Shown piece by piece: positions 9,175-18,083 of a stretch of 64,000 bases of DNA. Numbering within the stretch: position 1 is the first letter of the stretch; every line of letters begins with the position of its first letter. The stretch lies in assembly GCF_010548375.1 (NCBI RefSeq), contig NZ_JAAGLY010000001.1, forward strand, positions 124,001 to 188,000, read 5' to 3'. The notes beneath the pieces were generated by a model. The model saw only the letters and a program-made list of their open reading frames with translations, was not told the origin of the DNA and searched no databases. The DNA is from Streptomyces sp. SID13726 (GTDB lineage Bacteria; Actinomycetota; Actinomycetes; Streptomycetales; Streptomycetaceae). A program made the translations under genes and the position numbers.

Positions 9175-12009
9175 ATGCAGAGCGCGTCGGACCGGCACGA
9201 GTACCCCGCCCACTGGGAGGCCGACGTGGTGCTGCGCGACGGCGGCACCGCGCGCATCAGGCCCATCACCGTCGATGACGCCGATCGCCTGGTCAGCTAC
9301 TACGAGCAGGTCTCGGACGAGTCGAAGTACTACCGCTTCTTCGCGCCCTACCCACGCCTGTCCGCCAAGGACGTCCACCGCTTCACGCACCACGACTTCG
9401 TGGACCGGGTGGGGCTCGCCGCCACGGTCGGCGGCGAGTTCATCGCCACCGTACGCTACGACCGCATCGGCGCCGACGGCATGCCCGCCTCCGCCCCCGC
9501 CGACGAGGCCGAGGTCGCCTTCCTGGTCCAGGACGCCCACCAGGGGCGCGGTGTCGCCTCCGCCCTCCTCGAACACATCGGGGCCGTCGCACGCGAGCGC
9601 GACATCCGGCGCTTCGCCGCCGAGGTGCTGCCCGCCAACGTCAAGATGATCAAGGTGTTCACCGACGCCGGGTACACCCAGAAGCGCAGCTTCGAGGACG
9701 GCGTCGTACGCCTGGAGTTCGACCTGGAGCCCACCGACCGCTCGCTCGCCGTGCAGTACGCGCGCGAACAGCGTGCCGAGGCGCGGTCCGTGCAGCGGCT
9801 GCTCACCCCCGGGTCCGTCGCCGTCGTCGGCGTCGGGCGCACCCCCGGCGGAGTGGGCCGCAGCGTGCTGGACAACATCCGGGACGCCGGGTTCACCGGC
9901 CGCCTGTACGCCGTGAACAAGGCGTTCCCCGAAGGCCGCAAGGAGCTCGACGGGATCCCCGCGCACCGCTCGGTGGGCGACATCGACGGCCCCGTCGACC
10001 TCGCCGTCGTCGCCGTACCGGCCGACGAGGTCCCCGAAGTCGTCGCCGAGTGCGGGGCGCACGGCGTGCAGGGACTCGTCGTGCTCTCCGCCGGGTACGC
10101 CGAGAGCGGGCCCGAGGGGCGCGAGCGCCAGCGGGAACTCGTACGGCACGCACGCGCGTACGGCATGCGGATCATCGGCCCGAACGCCTTCGGGATCATC
10201 AACACCTCCCCGGCCGTCCGGCTCAACGCCTCACTGGCCCCGGAGACCCCCCGCCCCGGCCGGATCGGCCTGTTCGCCCAGTCCGGCGCCATCGGCATCG
10301 CCCTGCTCTCCCGGCTGCACCGGCGCGGCGGTGGCGTCACCGGCGTGACCGGCGTCTCCACCTTCGTCTCCTGCGGCAACCGCGCGGACGTCTCCGGCAA
10401 CGACGTCCTCCAGTACTGGTACGACGACCCGGACACCGACGTCGCCCTCATGTACCTGGAGTCCATCGGCAACCCGCGCAAGTTCACCCGCCTCGCCAGG
10501 CGTACGGCGGCGGCGAAGCCCCTGGTCGTCGTGCAGGGCGCGGGAACCCCGCAGGGCCACGCGGTCCGCGCCACGCGGCTGCCGCACGCCACGGTCTCCG
10601 CGCTGCTCCGGCAGGCCGGAGTGATCCGCGTCGACACCATCACCGAACTGGTCGACACCGGCCTGCTGCTCGCCCGCCAGCCGCTGCCCGCGGGCCCGAA
10701 GGTGGCGATCCTCGGCAACTCCGAGTCGCTCGGCCTGCTGACGTACGACGCCTGCGCGGCCGAGGGACTCCGGCCGACGCCCCCGCTGGACCTGACCACG
10801 GCGGCCACCCCCGAGGACTTCCACGTCGCCCTGTCGCGCGCGCTGGCGGACGACGCCTACGACGCGGTGGTCGTGACGGCGATACCGGCGGTCGGCGAGG
10901 GATCGGCGGGCGACGCCGCGCTCGCCGAGGCGCTCAGGTCCGCCGCCCAGCAGGTCCCCGGCAAGCCGGTCCTCGTGGTGCACGTCGAGCTCGGCGGCCT
11001 CGCGGAGGCCCTCTCCGCCGCGACCAGCACCGCACCCCAGGCCGCCGCGGGACCGCCGGTGATCCGCGCCGACCACCCCTTCCGCGCCCTGGACCGGCTG
11101 CGCGCCGCCCCGGCCCCCGCCCAGCCGCCCGCCCCCGAGAACCGCGACCGTCTCATTCCGGCCTACCCCGCGGCCGAGCGCGCGGTGCGGGCCCTCGCCG
11201 ACGTCGTGCAGTACGCCCAGTGGCGAAGGGAGGCGGCCGAACCCGGCAAGGTCCCCGAGTACGACGACATCGACGAGAAGGGCACCGCCACCCTGATCGA
11301 CGGCCTCCTCACGCGCGGGCAGGGCCTCACCCTCGGCGCCGAGGAGACCTGCGAACTGCTCGGGAAGTACGGCATCCAGGTGCACCGCGCCCTGCCCGCC
11401 CTCACCCCCGACGCGGCCGCCGAAGCCGCCGGCACCCTCGGCTACCCGGTCGCCCTCAAGGCCACCGCCCCGCACCTGCGCCATCGCGCCGACCTCGGCG
11501 GCGTACGCCTCGATCTCGCGGACGAGGAGCAGCTGCGGCGGGCGTACACCGAGCTGACCGAGCTGTTCGGCACGCCCGAGGAACTGCGGCCGGTCGTACA
11601 GGGGATGGCCCCGCGCGGGGTCGACACCGTGATCCGGGCCGTGATCGACCCGGCCGCCGGTGCCGTGCTCTCCTTCGGGCTCGCCGGGGCCGCCTCGCAG
11701 CTGCTCGGCGACCTCGCGCACCGGCTGATTCCGGTCACCGACCGGGAGGCGACCTCTCTCGTCCGCTCGATCCGGACTGCGCCCCTCCTCTTCGGCTGGC
11801 GCGGCTCCGCACCGGTCGACACACCCGCCCTGGAAGAGCTGTTGCAGCGGGTGTCCCGGCTGGTCGACGACCATCCCGAGGTCGTCGCGGTCACCCTGGA
11901 GCCGGTCGTCGTCGCCCCGCGCGGCCTGAGCGTCCTCGGCGCCTCCGTACGGCTCGCGCCGCCGCCCGCCCGTGACGACCTCGGCCCGCGGACCCTCCCC
12001 GCGTACTGA
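9175..12009 (+). CDS. patA: GNAT acetyltransferase fused to NDP-forming acyl-CoA synthetase (PatA-type)
   Basis: A 944-residue fusion. An N-terminal GNAT domain (about residues 25-190) carries an acetyl-CoA loop in HQGRGVASALLEHI. It is followed by a CoA-binding Rossmann domain (VAVVGVGRTPGGVG), a succinyl-CoA-ligase-like domain (LFAQSGAIGIALLSRL) and an ATP-grasp domain towards the C-terminus. This domain order, GNAT first, is that reported for the Streptomyces lividans protein acetyltransferase PatA, which acetylates acyl-CoA synthetases; the enterobacterial Pat has the reverse order. I chose the ATG at 9175 because homology starts there; the open frame begins earlier at 9016. The function is inferred from domain order. 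Confidence 0.82.
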   Translation: MQSASDRHEYPAHWEADVVLRDGGTARIRPITVDDADRLVSYYEQVSDESKYYRFFAPYPRLSAKDVHRFTHHDFVDRVGLAATVGGEFIATVRYDRIGADGMPASAPADEAEVAFLVQDAHQGRGVASALLEHIGAVARERDIRRFAAEVLPANVKMIKVFTDAGYTQKRSFEDGVVRLEFDLEPTDRSLAVQYAREQRAEARSVQRLLTPGSVAVVGVGRTPGGVGRSVLDNIRDAGFTGRLYAVNKAFPEGRKELDGIPAHRSVGDIDGPVDLAVVAVPADEVPEVVAECGAHGVQGLVVLSAGYAESGPEGRERQRELVRHARAYGMRIIGPNAFGIINTSPAVRLNASLAPETPRPGRIGLFAQSGAIGIALLSRLHRRGGGVTGVTGVSTFVSCGNRADVSGNDVLQYWYDDPDTDVALMYLESIGNPRKFTRLARRTAAAKPLVVVQGAGTPQGHAVRATRLPHATVSALLRQAGVIRVDTITELVDTGLLLARQPLPAGPKVAILGNSESLGLLTYDACAAEGLRPTPPLDLTTAATPEDFHVALSRALADDAYDAVVVTAIPAVGEGSAGDAALAEALRSAAQQVPGKPVLVVHVELGGLAEALSAATSTAPQAAAGPPVIRADHPFRALDRLRAAPAPAQPPAPENRDRLIPAYPAAERAVRALADVVQYAQWRREAAEPGKVPEYDDIDEKGTATLIDGLLTRGQGLTLGAEETCELLGKYGIQVHRALPALTPDAAAEAAGTLGYPVALKATAPHLRHRADLGGVRLDLADEEQLRRAYTELTELFGTPEELRPVVQGMAPRGVDTVIRAVIDPAAGAVLSFGLAGAASQLLGDLAHRLIPVTDREATSLVRSIRTAPLLFGWRGSAPVDTPALEELLQRVSRLVDDHPEVVAVTLEPVVVAPRGLSVLGASVRLAPPPARDDLGPRTLPAY

Positions 12010-12060
12010 GCTGCGGCGAGCGGTGCCGCGCAGTCAGCGGGCCACCGTAGGATGGACGTC

Positions 12061-12648
12061 ATGGCCAAGACCAGTACGACGACCCAGGGGCTGCGAGCGG
12101 CGATCGAGCGCAGCGGCTACTACCCGGCCCTCGTGGCCGAGGCGGTGGAGGCCGCCGTGGGCGGCGACACCATCAGGTCGTACCTGGTCCACCAGGAGAC
12201 GACGTTCGACCAGAACGAGGTGCGGCGGCACGTGACCGTGCTCGTCCTCACCGGCAACCGCTTCATCGTCAGCCACACCGACGAGCAGGCCGCCGACAGC
12301 ACCTCCCCGACGCCGTACGCCACCACCTCCACCGAGTCCGTGAAGCTCGGCCGGATCTCGTCGGTCGTGGTCAGCCGCGTCGTCGCCAACCCGGAGCAGT
12401 ACCAGCCCGGCACCCTGCCGCGCGAGGTCGTGCTGACCATCGGCTGGGGCGCCGTCTCCCGCATCGACCTGGAGCCCGCCGCCTGCGGCGACCCCAACTG
12501 CGAGGCGGACCACGGCTACACCGGCAGCTCCACCGCCGACGACCTCAGCCTGCGCGTCAGCGAGGCCGGGGACGGCCCGGACACCGTGCGCCAGGCGCTC
12601 GCCTTCGCGCAGTCCATCTCCGAGGCGACCGCGGACGTCACCCGCTGA
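12061..12648 (+). CDS. DUF5998-like conserved actinobacterial protein
   Basis: A 195-residue soluble protein of a conserved actinobacterial family (DUF5998 from memory), without recognised catalytic motifs. The N-terminal half contains a helical segment and a stretch like TVLVLTGNRFIVSHTDE. A cysteine pair, CGDPNC, occurs near residue 150. I start at the ATG at 12061; the in-frame ATG at 12052 overlaps its own AGGA ribosome binding site. The stop shares one base with the start of the phosphodiesterase gene (TGATG), so the two are coupled. The function is unknown. Confidence 0.75.
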   Translation: MAKTSTTTQGLRAAIERSGYYPALVAEAVEAAVGGDTIRSYLVHQETTFDQNEVRRHVTVLVLTGNRFIVSHTDEQAADSTSPTPYATTSTESVKLGRISSVVVSRVVANPEQYQPGTLPREVVLTIGWGAVSRIDLEPAACGDPNCEADHGYTGSSTADDLSLRVSEAGDGPDTVRQALAFAQSISEATADVTR

Positions 12649-13844
12649 TGGCGCAGCCGGCCGCCTGGGACCACCCGGAACCCCTCGCCCTCGACACCGC
12701 GCCCGTCCCCGAGTACGGCACCGGCTCCCTCGCCGACCTGCTGCCCACCCTGGCCGCCGGCATGGCCGTACCCGGCCTGACCGCCGCGATCCCCGAGCTG
12801 ACGCCCGCCGACCGGAACTGCGTGTTCCTGATCGACGGTCTCGGCTGGGAGCAGCTGAAGGCGCACCCGGACGAGGCGCCCTTCATGACCTCCCTGCTGG
12901 CCAGCTCGCGCGGCGGCACCGGCCGCCCCCTGACCACCGGCTACCCGGCGACCACCGCGACCTCCCTCGCCTCCGTCGGCACCGGCCTGCCGCCCGGCGC
13001 CCACGGCCTGCCCGGCTACACCGTGCGCAACCCCGACACCGGCGAGCTGATGAACCAGCTGCGCTGGCAGCCCTGGACCAAGCCGCAGGTCTGGCAGCCG
13101 TACCCCACCGTCTTCCAACTCGCCGACCAGGCAGGGGTGCACGCCGCCCAGGTCTCCTCGCCCGTCTTCCAGAACACCCCGCTGACCAAGGTCGCGCTCA
13201 GCGGCGGGACGTTCCACGGGCGGGCGGCCGGCGAGGAGCGGGTCGACCTCGCCGCCGAGCAACTGGCCGGCGGGGACCGCTCGTTGGTCTACACGTACTA
13301 CGCCGAGGTCGACGGCGCGGGCCACCGCTACGGCGTCGACTCCGACACCTGGCGCGGTCAACTGATGTACGTGGACCGGCTGGTGCAGCGCCTCGCCGAG
13401 CAACTGCCCCCGAACAGCGCGCTCTACGTCACCGCCGACCACGGCATGGTCGACATCTCCTTCGACGAACAGCACCGCATCGACTTCGACGAGGACTGGG
13501 AACTGCGCGCCGGGGTCGCCCTGTTGGGCGGCGAAGGCCGGGCCCGCCACGTCTACGCCGTACCGGGTGCCGCGGGCGACGTGCTGACCTGCTGGCGCGA
13601 GGTGCTGGGGGAGCAGTTCTGGGTGGCCTCGCGGGACGAGGCGATCGCGGCGGGCTGGTTCGGGCCGCCGGACCGCTTCGACGGGCGAGTGTACGAGCGG
13701 CTCGGCGACGTGATCGCCGCCGCCCGCGACGACGTGCTCATCATCGCCTCCGAGCGGGAGCCGAAGGAGTCGGCGATGGTCGGCAACCACGGCTCGATGA
13801 CCCCCGCCGAGCAACTGGTCCCGCTGCTCGAAGTACGCTCCTGA
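12648..13844 (+). CDS. Alkaline-phosphatase-superfamily nucleotide pyrophosphatase/phosphodiesterase
   Basis: A 398-residue metalloenzyme of the type I phosphodiesterase/nucleotide pyrophosphatase fold. The first metal-binding aspartate lies in VFLIDGLGW. The nucleophile threonine falls in the GYPATTATSLASVGTG block, and later metal ligands appear in YYAEVDGAGHRYG and VTADHGMVD, then GNHGSMTPAE near the end. No signal peptide is seen, so it is probably cytoplasmic. The start overlaps the upstream stop by one base. The substrate cannot be read from sequence; hydrolysis of a phosphodiester or nucleotide is inferred from the fold. Confidence 0.88.
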   Translation: MAQPAAWDHPEPLALDTAPVPEYGTGSLADLLPTLAAGMAVPGLTAAIPELTPADRNCVFLIDGLGWEQLKAHPDEAPFMTSLLASSRGGTGRPLTTGYPATTATSLASVGTGLPPGAHGLPGYTVRNPDTGELMNQLRWQPWTKPQVWQPYPTVFQLADQAGVHAAQVSSPVFQNTPLTKVALSGGTFHGRAAGEERVDLAAEQLAGGDRSLVYTYYAEVDGAGHRYGVDSDTWRGQLMYVDRLVQRLAEQLPPNSALYVTADHGMVDISFDEQHRIDFDEDWELRAGVALLGGEGRARHVYAVPGAAGDVLTCWREVLGEQFWVASRDEAIAAGWFGPPDRFDGRVYERLGDVIAAARDDVLIIASEREPKESAMVGNHGSMTPAEQLVPLLEVRS

Positions 13845-13893
13845 CGCCGACCCGGCCGCATCTCCCCAGAAACCGAAAGGTGCTCGACTCGCC

Positions 13894-14553
13894 ATGCCCG
13901 AGCTGGTGTTCTTCTCCGGAACCATGGACTGTGGGAAGTCGACGCTGGCTCTCCAGATCGAGCACAACCGCTCGGCGCGCGGCCTGACGGGCATGATCTT
14001 CACCCGGGACGACCGGGCCGGCGAGGGCAAGCTGTCCTCACGGCTCGGCCTGGTCACCGACGCGGTCGAGGTCGAGGACGGCCAGGACCTGTACGCCTAC
14101 CTCGTCGACCACCTCTCCCGCGGCGGCCGCGCGGACTACGTGATCGCCGACGAGGCGCAGTTCCTCGCCCCGGAGCAGATCGACCAACTGGCCCGCGTGG
14201 TCGACGACCTGGACCTCGACGTCTACGCCTTCGGCATCACCACCGACTTCCGCTCCAAGCTGTTCCCCGGCTCCCAGCGGCTGGTCGAACTGGCCGACCG
14301 GGTCGAGGTCCTCCAGGTCGAGGCCCTGTGCTGGTGCGGCGCCCGCGCGACCCACAACGCCCGCACGATAAACGGCGAGATGGTCGTCGAGGGCGCCCAG
14401 GTCGTCGTCGGCGACGTCAACCAGGCCGCCGACATCGGCTACGAGGTGCTGTGCCGCCGCCACCACAGCCGCCGGATGACCGCCACCACGGCACGAGCGG
14501 CGGCACTCTCCCCGGACGTCCTGCCGGTCCCGTCGGCCGGAGCACGATTCTGA
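13894..14553 (+). CDS. tdk: Thymidine kinase (type II)
   Basis: A 219-residue salvage enzyme phosphorylating thymidine with ATP. The P-loop is GTMDCGKST at residues 9-17. The Walker B/catalytic segment is DEAQF, with the catalytic glutamate in the usual place. A zinc-binding lasso is indicated by CWCG and a late CRRHH motif, and a NGEMVVEGAQVVVG segment matches the substrate loop. The length is slightly above the typical 190-200 because of a C-terminal tail. It starts at an ATG after GAAAGGTG, 49 bases after the phosphodiesterase gene. Confidence 0.95.
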   Translation: MPELVFFSGTMDCGKSTLALQIEHNRSARGLTGMIFTRDDRAGEGKLSSRLGLVTDAVEVEDGQDLYAYLVDHLSRGGRADYVIADEAQFLAPEQIDQLARVVDDLDLDVYAFGITTDFRSKLFPGSQRLVELADRVEVLQVEALCWCGARATHNARTINGEMVVEGAQVVVGDVNQAADIGYEVLCRRHHSRRMTATTARAAALSPDVLPVPSAGARF

Positions 14554-14593
14554 CCGGACGCCGTCACGGGCACGGTCGGCAGGGACGCCCCCT

Positions 14594-14627
14594 TCGGCGA
14601 CCCGAAACCCTCGGCGACCCGAAACCC
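14594..14627. repeat. Perfect tandem duplication of 17 bp abutting a stop codon
   Basis: Bases 14594-14610 and 14611-14627 are identical. The second copy ends immediately before the TGA of the VOC gene (minus strand), so the duplication sits wholly in its 3' untranslated region between the convergent tdk and VOC genes. Confidence 0.9.
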
Positions 14628-15425
14628 TCAGCGTGGATCCTCGATCAGCGAGAACCGTGCCCCCTCCGGATCCGCCACCGTGGCCACGCGGCCGTGTGGG
14701 CTGTCGTGGGGTGGGTGGAGGACGTGGCCGCCGAGGTCTGTGAGGAGGTGGGTGGAGGCGGTGGTGTCGGCCACCTGGAAGTAGGTCATCCAGTGGGGGC
14801 CGCGGTCGCGGGGGAGGGCGTGGCCGATGCCGTGGAGGCCGGCGACCGGGCGGCCGCCGGCGTGGAGGGTGACGTAGTCGAAGTCGGCGGAGACGACCGG
14901 CTCCTCGTCGTAGCCGAAGACCGTCTCGTAGAACTTGGCGACGCCCACCGTCTCGATGGTGAGCAGTTCGTGCCAGGCCGGTGTGCCGGGGACGCCCGCG
15001 ATCGACGTGCCGAGGTGCGCCGCCGTCTGCCACACGCCGAACACCGCGCCGGAGGGGTCGGAGCCGATCACCAGCCGGCCCGCCTCACCGGCGTCCACGG
15101 GGCCCACGCCCACCGTGCCGCCGCACAGCCGTACCGTCTCCGCCGTCAGGTCGATGTCGTCCGAGGCGAGATAGGGCGTCCAGGCGACCGGCAGGTGGCG
15201 GTCCGGCGGCAGCTGGCCGATCCCGGCGACCTCCTGGCCGTCGAGCAGGGCCCGGACGTACGGCCCGAGCTGCTGCGGCCCCGGCACGAACTCCCAGCCG
15301 AACAGGGACCCGTAGAACTCCTGGGTGGCACCCATCCCGTGCACCATCAGACTCACCCAGCAGGGTGTCCCGGGCGTGTGCCGAGCGGGCGGCGCGGCCG
15401 ACCCCCTTGCCTCGGTCATCGTCAC
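14628..15425 (-). CDS. VOC-superfamily protein with two glyoxalase-like domains
   Basis: A 265-residue protein made of two vicinal-oxygen-chelate modules. The first (about residues 20-130) contains FYGSLFGWEF, and the second (about 145-262) contains FYETVFGYDEE. Each ends in the typical DPSGAVFGVWQ or DPEGARFSLIED strand. The two-module layout matches the family often labelled CFP30B-like or hydroxylase in actinobacteria, whose reaction is not established. The first in-frame Met (MTMTE) follows GAGAGTGACG. It is convergent with tdk. Dioxygenase, lyase or antibiotic-binding roles all remain possible. Confidence 0.82.
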   Translation of the reverse strand: MTMTEARGSAAPPARHTPGTPCWVSLMVHGMGATQEFYGSLFGWEFVPGPQQLGPYVRALLDGQEVAGIGQLPPDRHLPVAWTPYLASDDIDLTAETVRLCGGTVGVGPVDAGEAGRLVIGSDPSGAVFGVWQTAAHLGTSIAGVPGTPAWHELLTIETVGVAKFYETVFGYDEEPVVSADFDYVTLHAGGRPVAGLHGIGHALPRDRGPHWMTYFQVADTTASTHLLTDLGGHVLHPPHDSPHGRVATVADPEGARFSLIEDPR

Positions 15426-15716
15426 TCTCTCCTCGGCCCCTCACGGTGGCCGTGTCATGTCCGCGGTCCGGACCTCCGTGCCGATGCTCGCACCACCCGC
15501 GGTGCCGCGCGCTCCGGGCGCGCCGCCGCACGGCCTCCCGTGCCCGGAGGGTGCCCGCCGCGCACCGCCCGGTCCGTTGCCGCGCGATGGCCGACGGATG
15601 GCGATCGGCTGTACAGCATGTGCCCGTTCCCGTACGCCTCGTGATCGGGACTGTCCGGCCGAGCAGAGTAGCCGGACCCGGGCGATGCGGCCACCCCGTG
15701 CGCAAGGATGGTGGCC

Positions 15717-16559
15717 ATGAACGCCATCCTCTCCGCATCCGAACTGGCGAGCGAGCTGGCGGGCCCGAACCCGCCCGTCCTGCTCGACGTCCGCTGGCAG
15801 CTGACCACACCCGGCGCACCCTCCTTCGACGGCCGTGCCGCCTACACGGCCGGGCACATCCCGGGCGCGGTCTACGTCGACCTGGACCGGGAGCTGGCCG
15901 GCGTGTCCGGCGCCGGCGGCCGGCACCCGCTGCCCGACCTCGCGGAGTTCGGCGCCGCGATGCGCCGGGCGGGTGTCTCCTCGGGCACGCCGGTGGTCGT
16001 GTACGACGGCGGACAGGGCTGGGCGGCCGCCCGCGCGTGGTGGCTGCTGCGCTGGACGGGTCACCCGGACGTGCGGGTCCTCGACGGCGGGTTGCCGTCC
16101 TGGGAGGGAACTTCCGAGACGGCCGTCCCCACCCCCGCCGAGGGCGACTTCCGGCCCGTTCCCGCCGCGACCGGCCTCCTCGACGCCGACGAGGCCGCCG
16201 CGCTGGCCCGCGCGGGGGTCCTGCTGGACGCGCGCGCGGGGGAGCGGTACCGGGGCGAGGTGGAGCCGATCGACCGGGTCGGCGGCCACATCCCGGGCGC
16301 CCGGTCCGCGCCCACCGCGGACAACGTCGGCCCGGACGGCCGCTTCCTGCCCGCCGAGGACCTGACCGCCCGCTTCAAGTCCCTCGGCGCGACCGACGGC
16401 ACCGAGGTCGGCGTCTACTGCGGCTCGGGAGTCTCCGGCGCCCACGAGGTGCTGGCCCTGGCCGTCGCGGGCATCCCGGCGGCCCTGTACGTCGGCTCCT
16501 GGTCGGAGTGGTCCTCGGACCCGGACCGGCCGGTCGCCGTCGGCCCCGACCCGCAGTGA
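15717..16559 (+). CDS. Sulfurtransferase (two-domain rhodanese, TST/MST type)
   Basis: A 280-residue tandem rhodanese that moves sulfane sulfur from thiosulfate or 3-mercaptopyruvate to an acceptor. The N-terminal inactive domain carries LDVRWQ and HIPGAVYVDLD. The C-terminal domain carries LLDARAGERYRGEVEPID and the active loop CGSGVSG with catalytic C235. A CGSGV(T/S) loop is closer to mercaptopyruvate sulfurtransferases than the CRKGVTA of thiosulfate enzymes, so I lean to MST. I chose the ATG at 15717 because AAGGA at 15704-15708 is correctly spaced; the ATG at 15708 overlaps that site. Confidence 0.9.
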   Translation: MNAILSASELASELAGPNPPVLLDVRWQLTTPGAPSFDGRAAYTAGHIPGAVYVDLDRELAGVSGAGGRHPLPDLAEFGAAMRRAGVSSGTPVVVYDGGQGWAAARAWWLLRWTGHPDVRVLDGGLPSWEGTSETAVPTPAEGDFRPVPAATGLLDADEAAALARAGVLLDARAGERYRGEVEPIDRVGGHIPGARSAPTADNVGPDGRFLPAEDLTARFKSLGATDGTEVGVYCGSGVSGAHEVLALAVAGIPAALYVGSWSEWSSDPDRPVAVGPDPQ

Positions 16560-16573
16560 CTCCCGCAAGGCGT

Positions 16574-16600
16574 ACGACGGGAAAGGGCCGCACTCGACGA
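16574..16600. terminator. Bidirectional terminator between sulfurtransferase gene and sepH
   Basis: AGGGCCGC pairs with GCGGCCCT across an 11-base loop, between convergent genes. Confidence 0.75.
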
Positions 16601-16627
16601 GCGCGGCCCTGATCCTCGTACGACGGA

Positions 16628-17656
16628 CTACTCCTGCTTCTTCCTGCGCGTACCGAACACGATCTCGTCCCAGCTCGGTACCGCCGCTCTGCGGCCCGGA
16701 CGGACGCCGTCCGCCTCGGCCTGGCGGTCGGTGGCGCCGATCAGGCGGTCGCGGTGGCTGGCCACCGAACGCGGCATGAGGACATCCGCGTAGGCGGAAC
16801 CGGCCGAGGCCGCGGGAGCGGGCGGCTCCTCCACCTCGGGCTCCGGCGCGGGCGGTTCCTCGGCGGTCGCCGTCTCGGACGGCCGCTCCGGTACGACCAT
16901 GTCGCCCCGGAAGCTCGGTACGGCCTCCAACAGGCTGGTCAGCGAGTCGCGTTCGGCGACGGCCTCCTCGGCGGGCTCGGCCGGTGGCAGACTCGGCCGG
17001 TCGAGCGCGCGGTCCAGCGGCCGGTCGCGCGGCAGCCGGGCGATACGCGGCACGAACGGAAAGCTGGGCTCCGGCGCCGCGAGGTCCTCGGACTCGCCGA
17101 TCAGCGAGCGCGCCTCCTCGTCGACGGCCTGGACGAGCCGCCGGGGCGGGTCGTAGGTCCAGCTCGCCGAGTGCGGTTCGCCCGCCACGCGGTAGACGAG
17201 CAGGACCTCCCAGGTGCCGTCGTCACGGCGCCACGAGTCCCACTGGACGGTGTCCTTCTCGGCGCCGCGCAGCAGCAGCCGCTCCTGGACGGCCTCGCCG
17301 AGCTGCGGTCCGGCGTTCTCGCCGGGCCGGCGGACCGGGGTCTTGCGGGCTCGTTCGGCCATGAAGGCGCGCTCGGCGAGCACGGGGCCCTCGAAGCGCC
17401 GTACACGGTCTACGGGGATACCTGCGAGCTGGGCTACCTCTTCCGCGGTGGCACCCGCGCGTATACGCGCCTGGATGTCGCGGGGACGGAGATGGCTTTC
17501 GACCTCGATCTCGATCTGACCGAGGCGGGGACGGTCGCCGCGCACAGCCGCGCGCAGTCGCTCGTCGATCGGAAGCGTGTACTCCGTTGAGTCGGCAGCC
17601 TTCAGCACCAGCCGTGTGCCGTCATTCGAGACGGCCACGACACGCAGTTCGGGCAT
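16628..17656 (-). CDS. sepH: Cell-division protein SepH (DUF3071)
   Basis: A 342-residue protein matching SepH, an actinobacterial regulator that binds FtsZ and promotes its assembly during sporulation septation. The conserved N-terminal DUF3071 domain (about residues 1-150) opens MPELRVVAVSNDGTRLVLKA and holds the helix-turn-helix-like segment TAEEVAQLAGIPVDRVRRF. The rest is a low-complexity Pro/Glu/Ala-rich tail (about 200-320). I start at the ATG at 17656 because GGGAGGT precedes it; the frame is open upstream for 29 codons without support. It is convergent with the sulfurtransferase gene. Confidence 0.9.
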   Translation of the reverse strand: MPELRVVAVSNDGTRLVLKAADSTEYTLPIDERLRAAVRGDRPRLGQIEIEVESHLRPRDIQARIRAGATAEEVAQLAGIPVDRVRRFEGPVLAERAFMAERARKTPVRRPGENAGPQLGEAVQERLLLRGAEKDTVQWDSWRRDDGTWEVLLVYRVAGEPHSASWTYDPPRRLVQAVDEEARSLIGESEDLAAPEPSFPFVPRIARLPRDRPLDRALDRPSLPPAEPAEEAVAERDSLTSLLEAVPSFRGDMVVPERPSETATAEEPPAPEPEVEEPPAPAASAGSAYADVLMPRSVASHRDRLIGATDRQAEADGVRPGRRAAVPSWDEIVFGTRRKKQE

Positions 17657-18083
17657 GGGGACCTCCCGGGTGGTGCCTGCCGACGTCACGTGCGTCGCTG
17701 CTTCCGCTAGTCGAGTGTGGCCTGCCCGGGTGCAGCCTGCCACAACCTTGCCGAGTTGCCCGGCGTGTCGGGCACGGGCCCGGGAACGCCGTTATGGCAC
17801 GGTTACCTATTCGCAACGCTAAGTGACCAACTCCGTCACCCTGAGCAACTAGCCCCCTCCTGGCGCCCCTTGAAGGCCACGGACGCCCTGGCGGGAGACC
17901 GGGCCCAGGGCTCGCAACAGTACTCCATTTGGGCCACGTGCGTGGATTGCCGCGCCACTCAACTTCGTTCAAGAAACGGCGTCCGACCGTCCGTTGAGCG
18001 GTTCTCGCGATCTTGGACGTGGCGTACTTCACGGAATCGCCGGAAACGGAACTATCGGCTTCGTACGACCGCCTCCTGGCCGG
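17657..18083. other. Intergenic region upstream of sepH, no gene seen
   Basis: These 427 bases lie between the sepH start and the 3' end of the oxidase gene (both minus strand). An AT-richer patch at about 17795-17830 (GGCACGGTTACCTATTCGCA) is where a sepH promoter would be expected, but no -35/-10 pair is convincing. Frames through this region have poor codon structure. I see no RNA gene. Confidence 0.5.
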
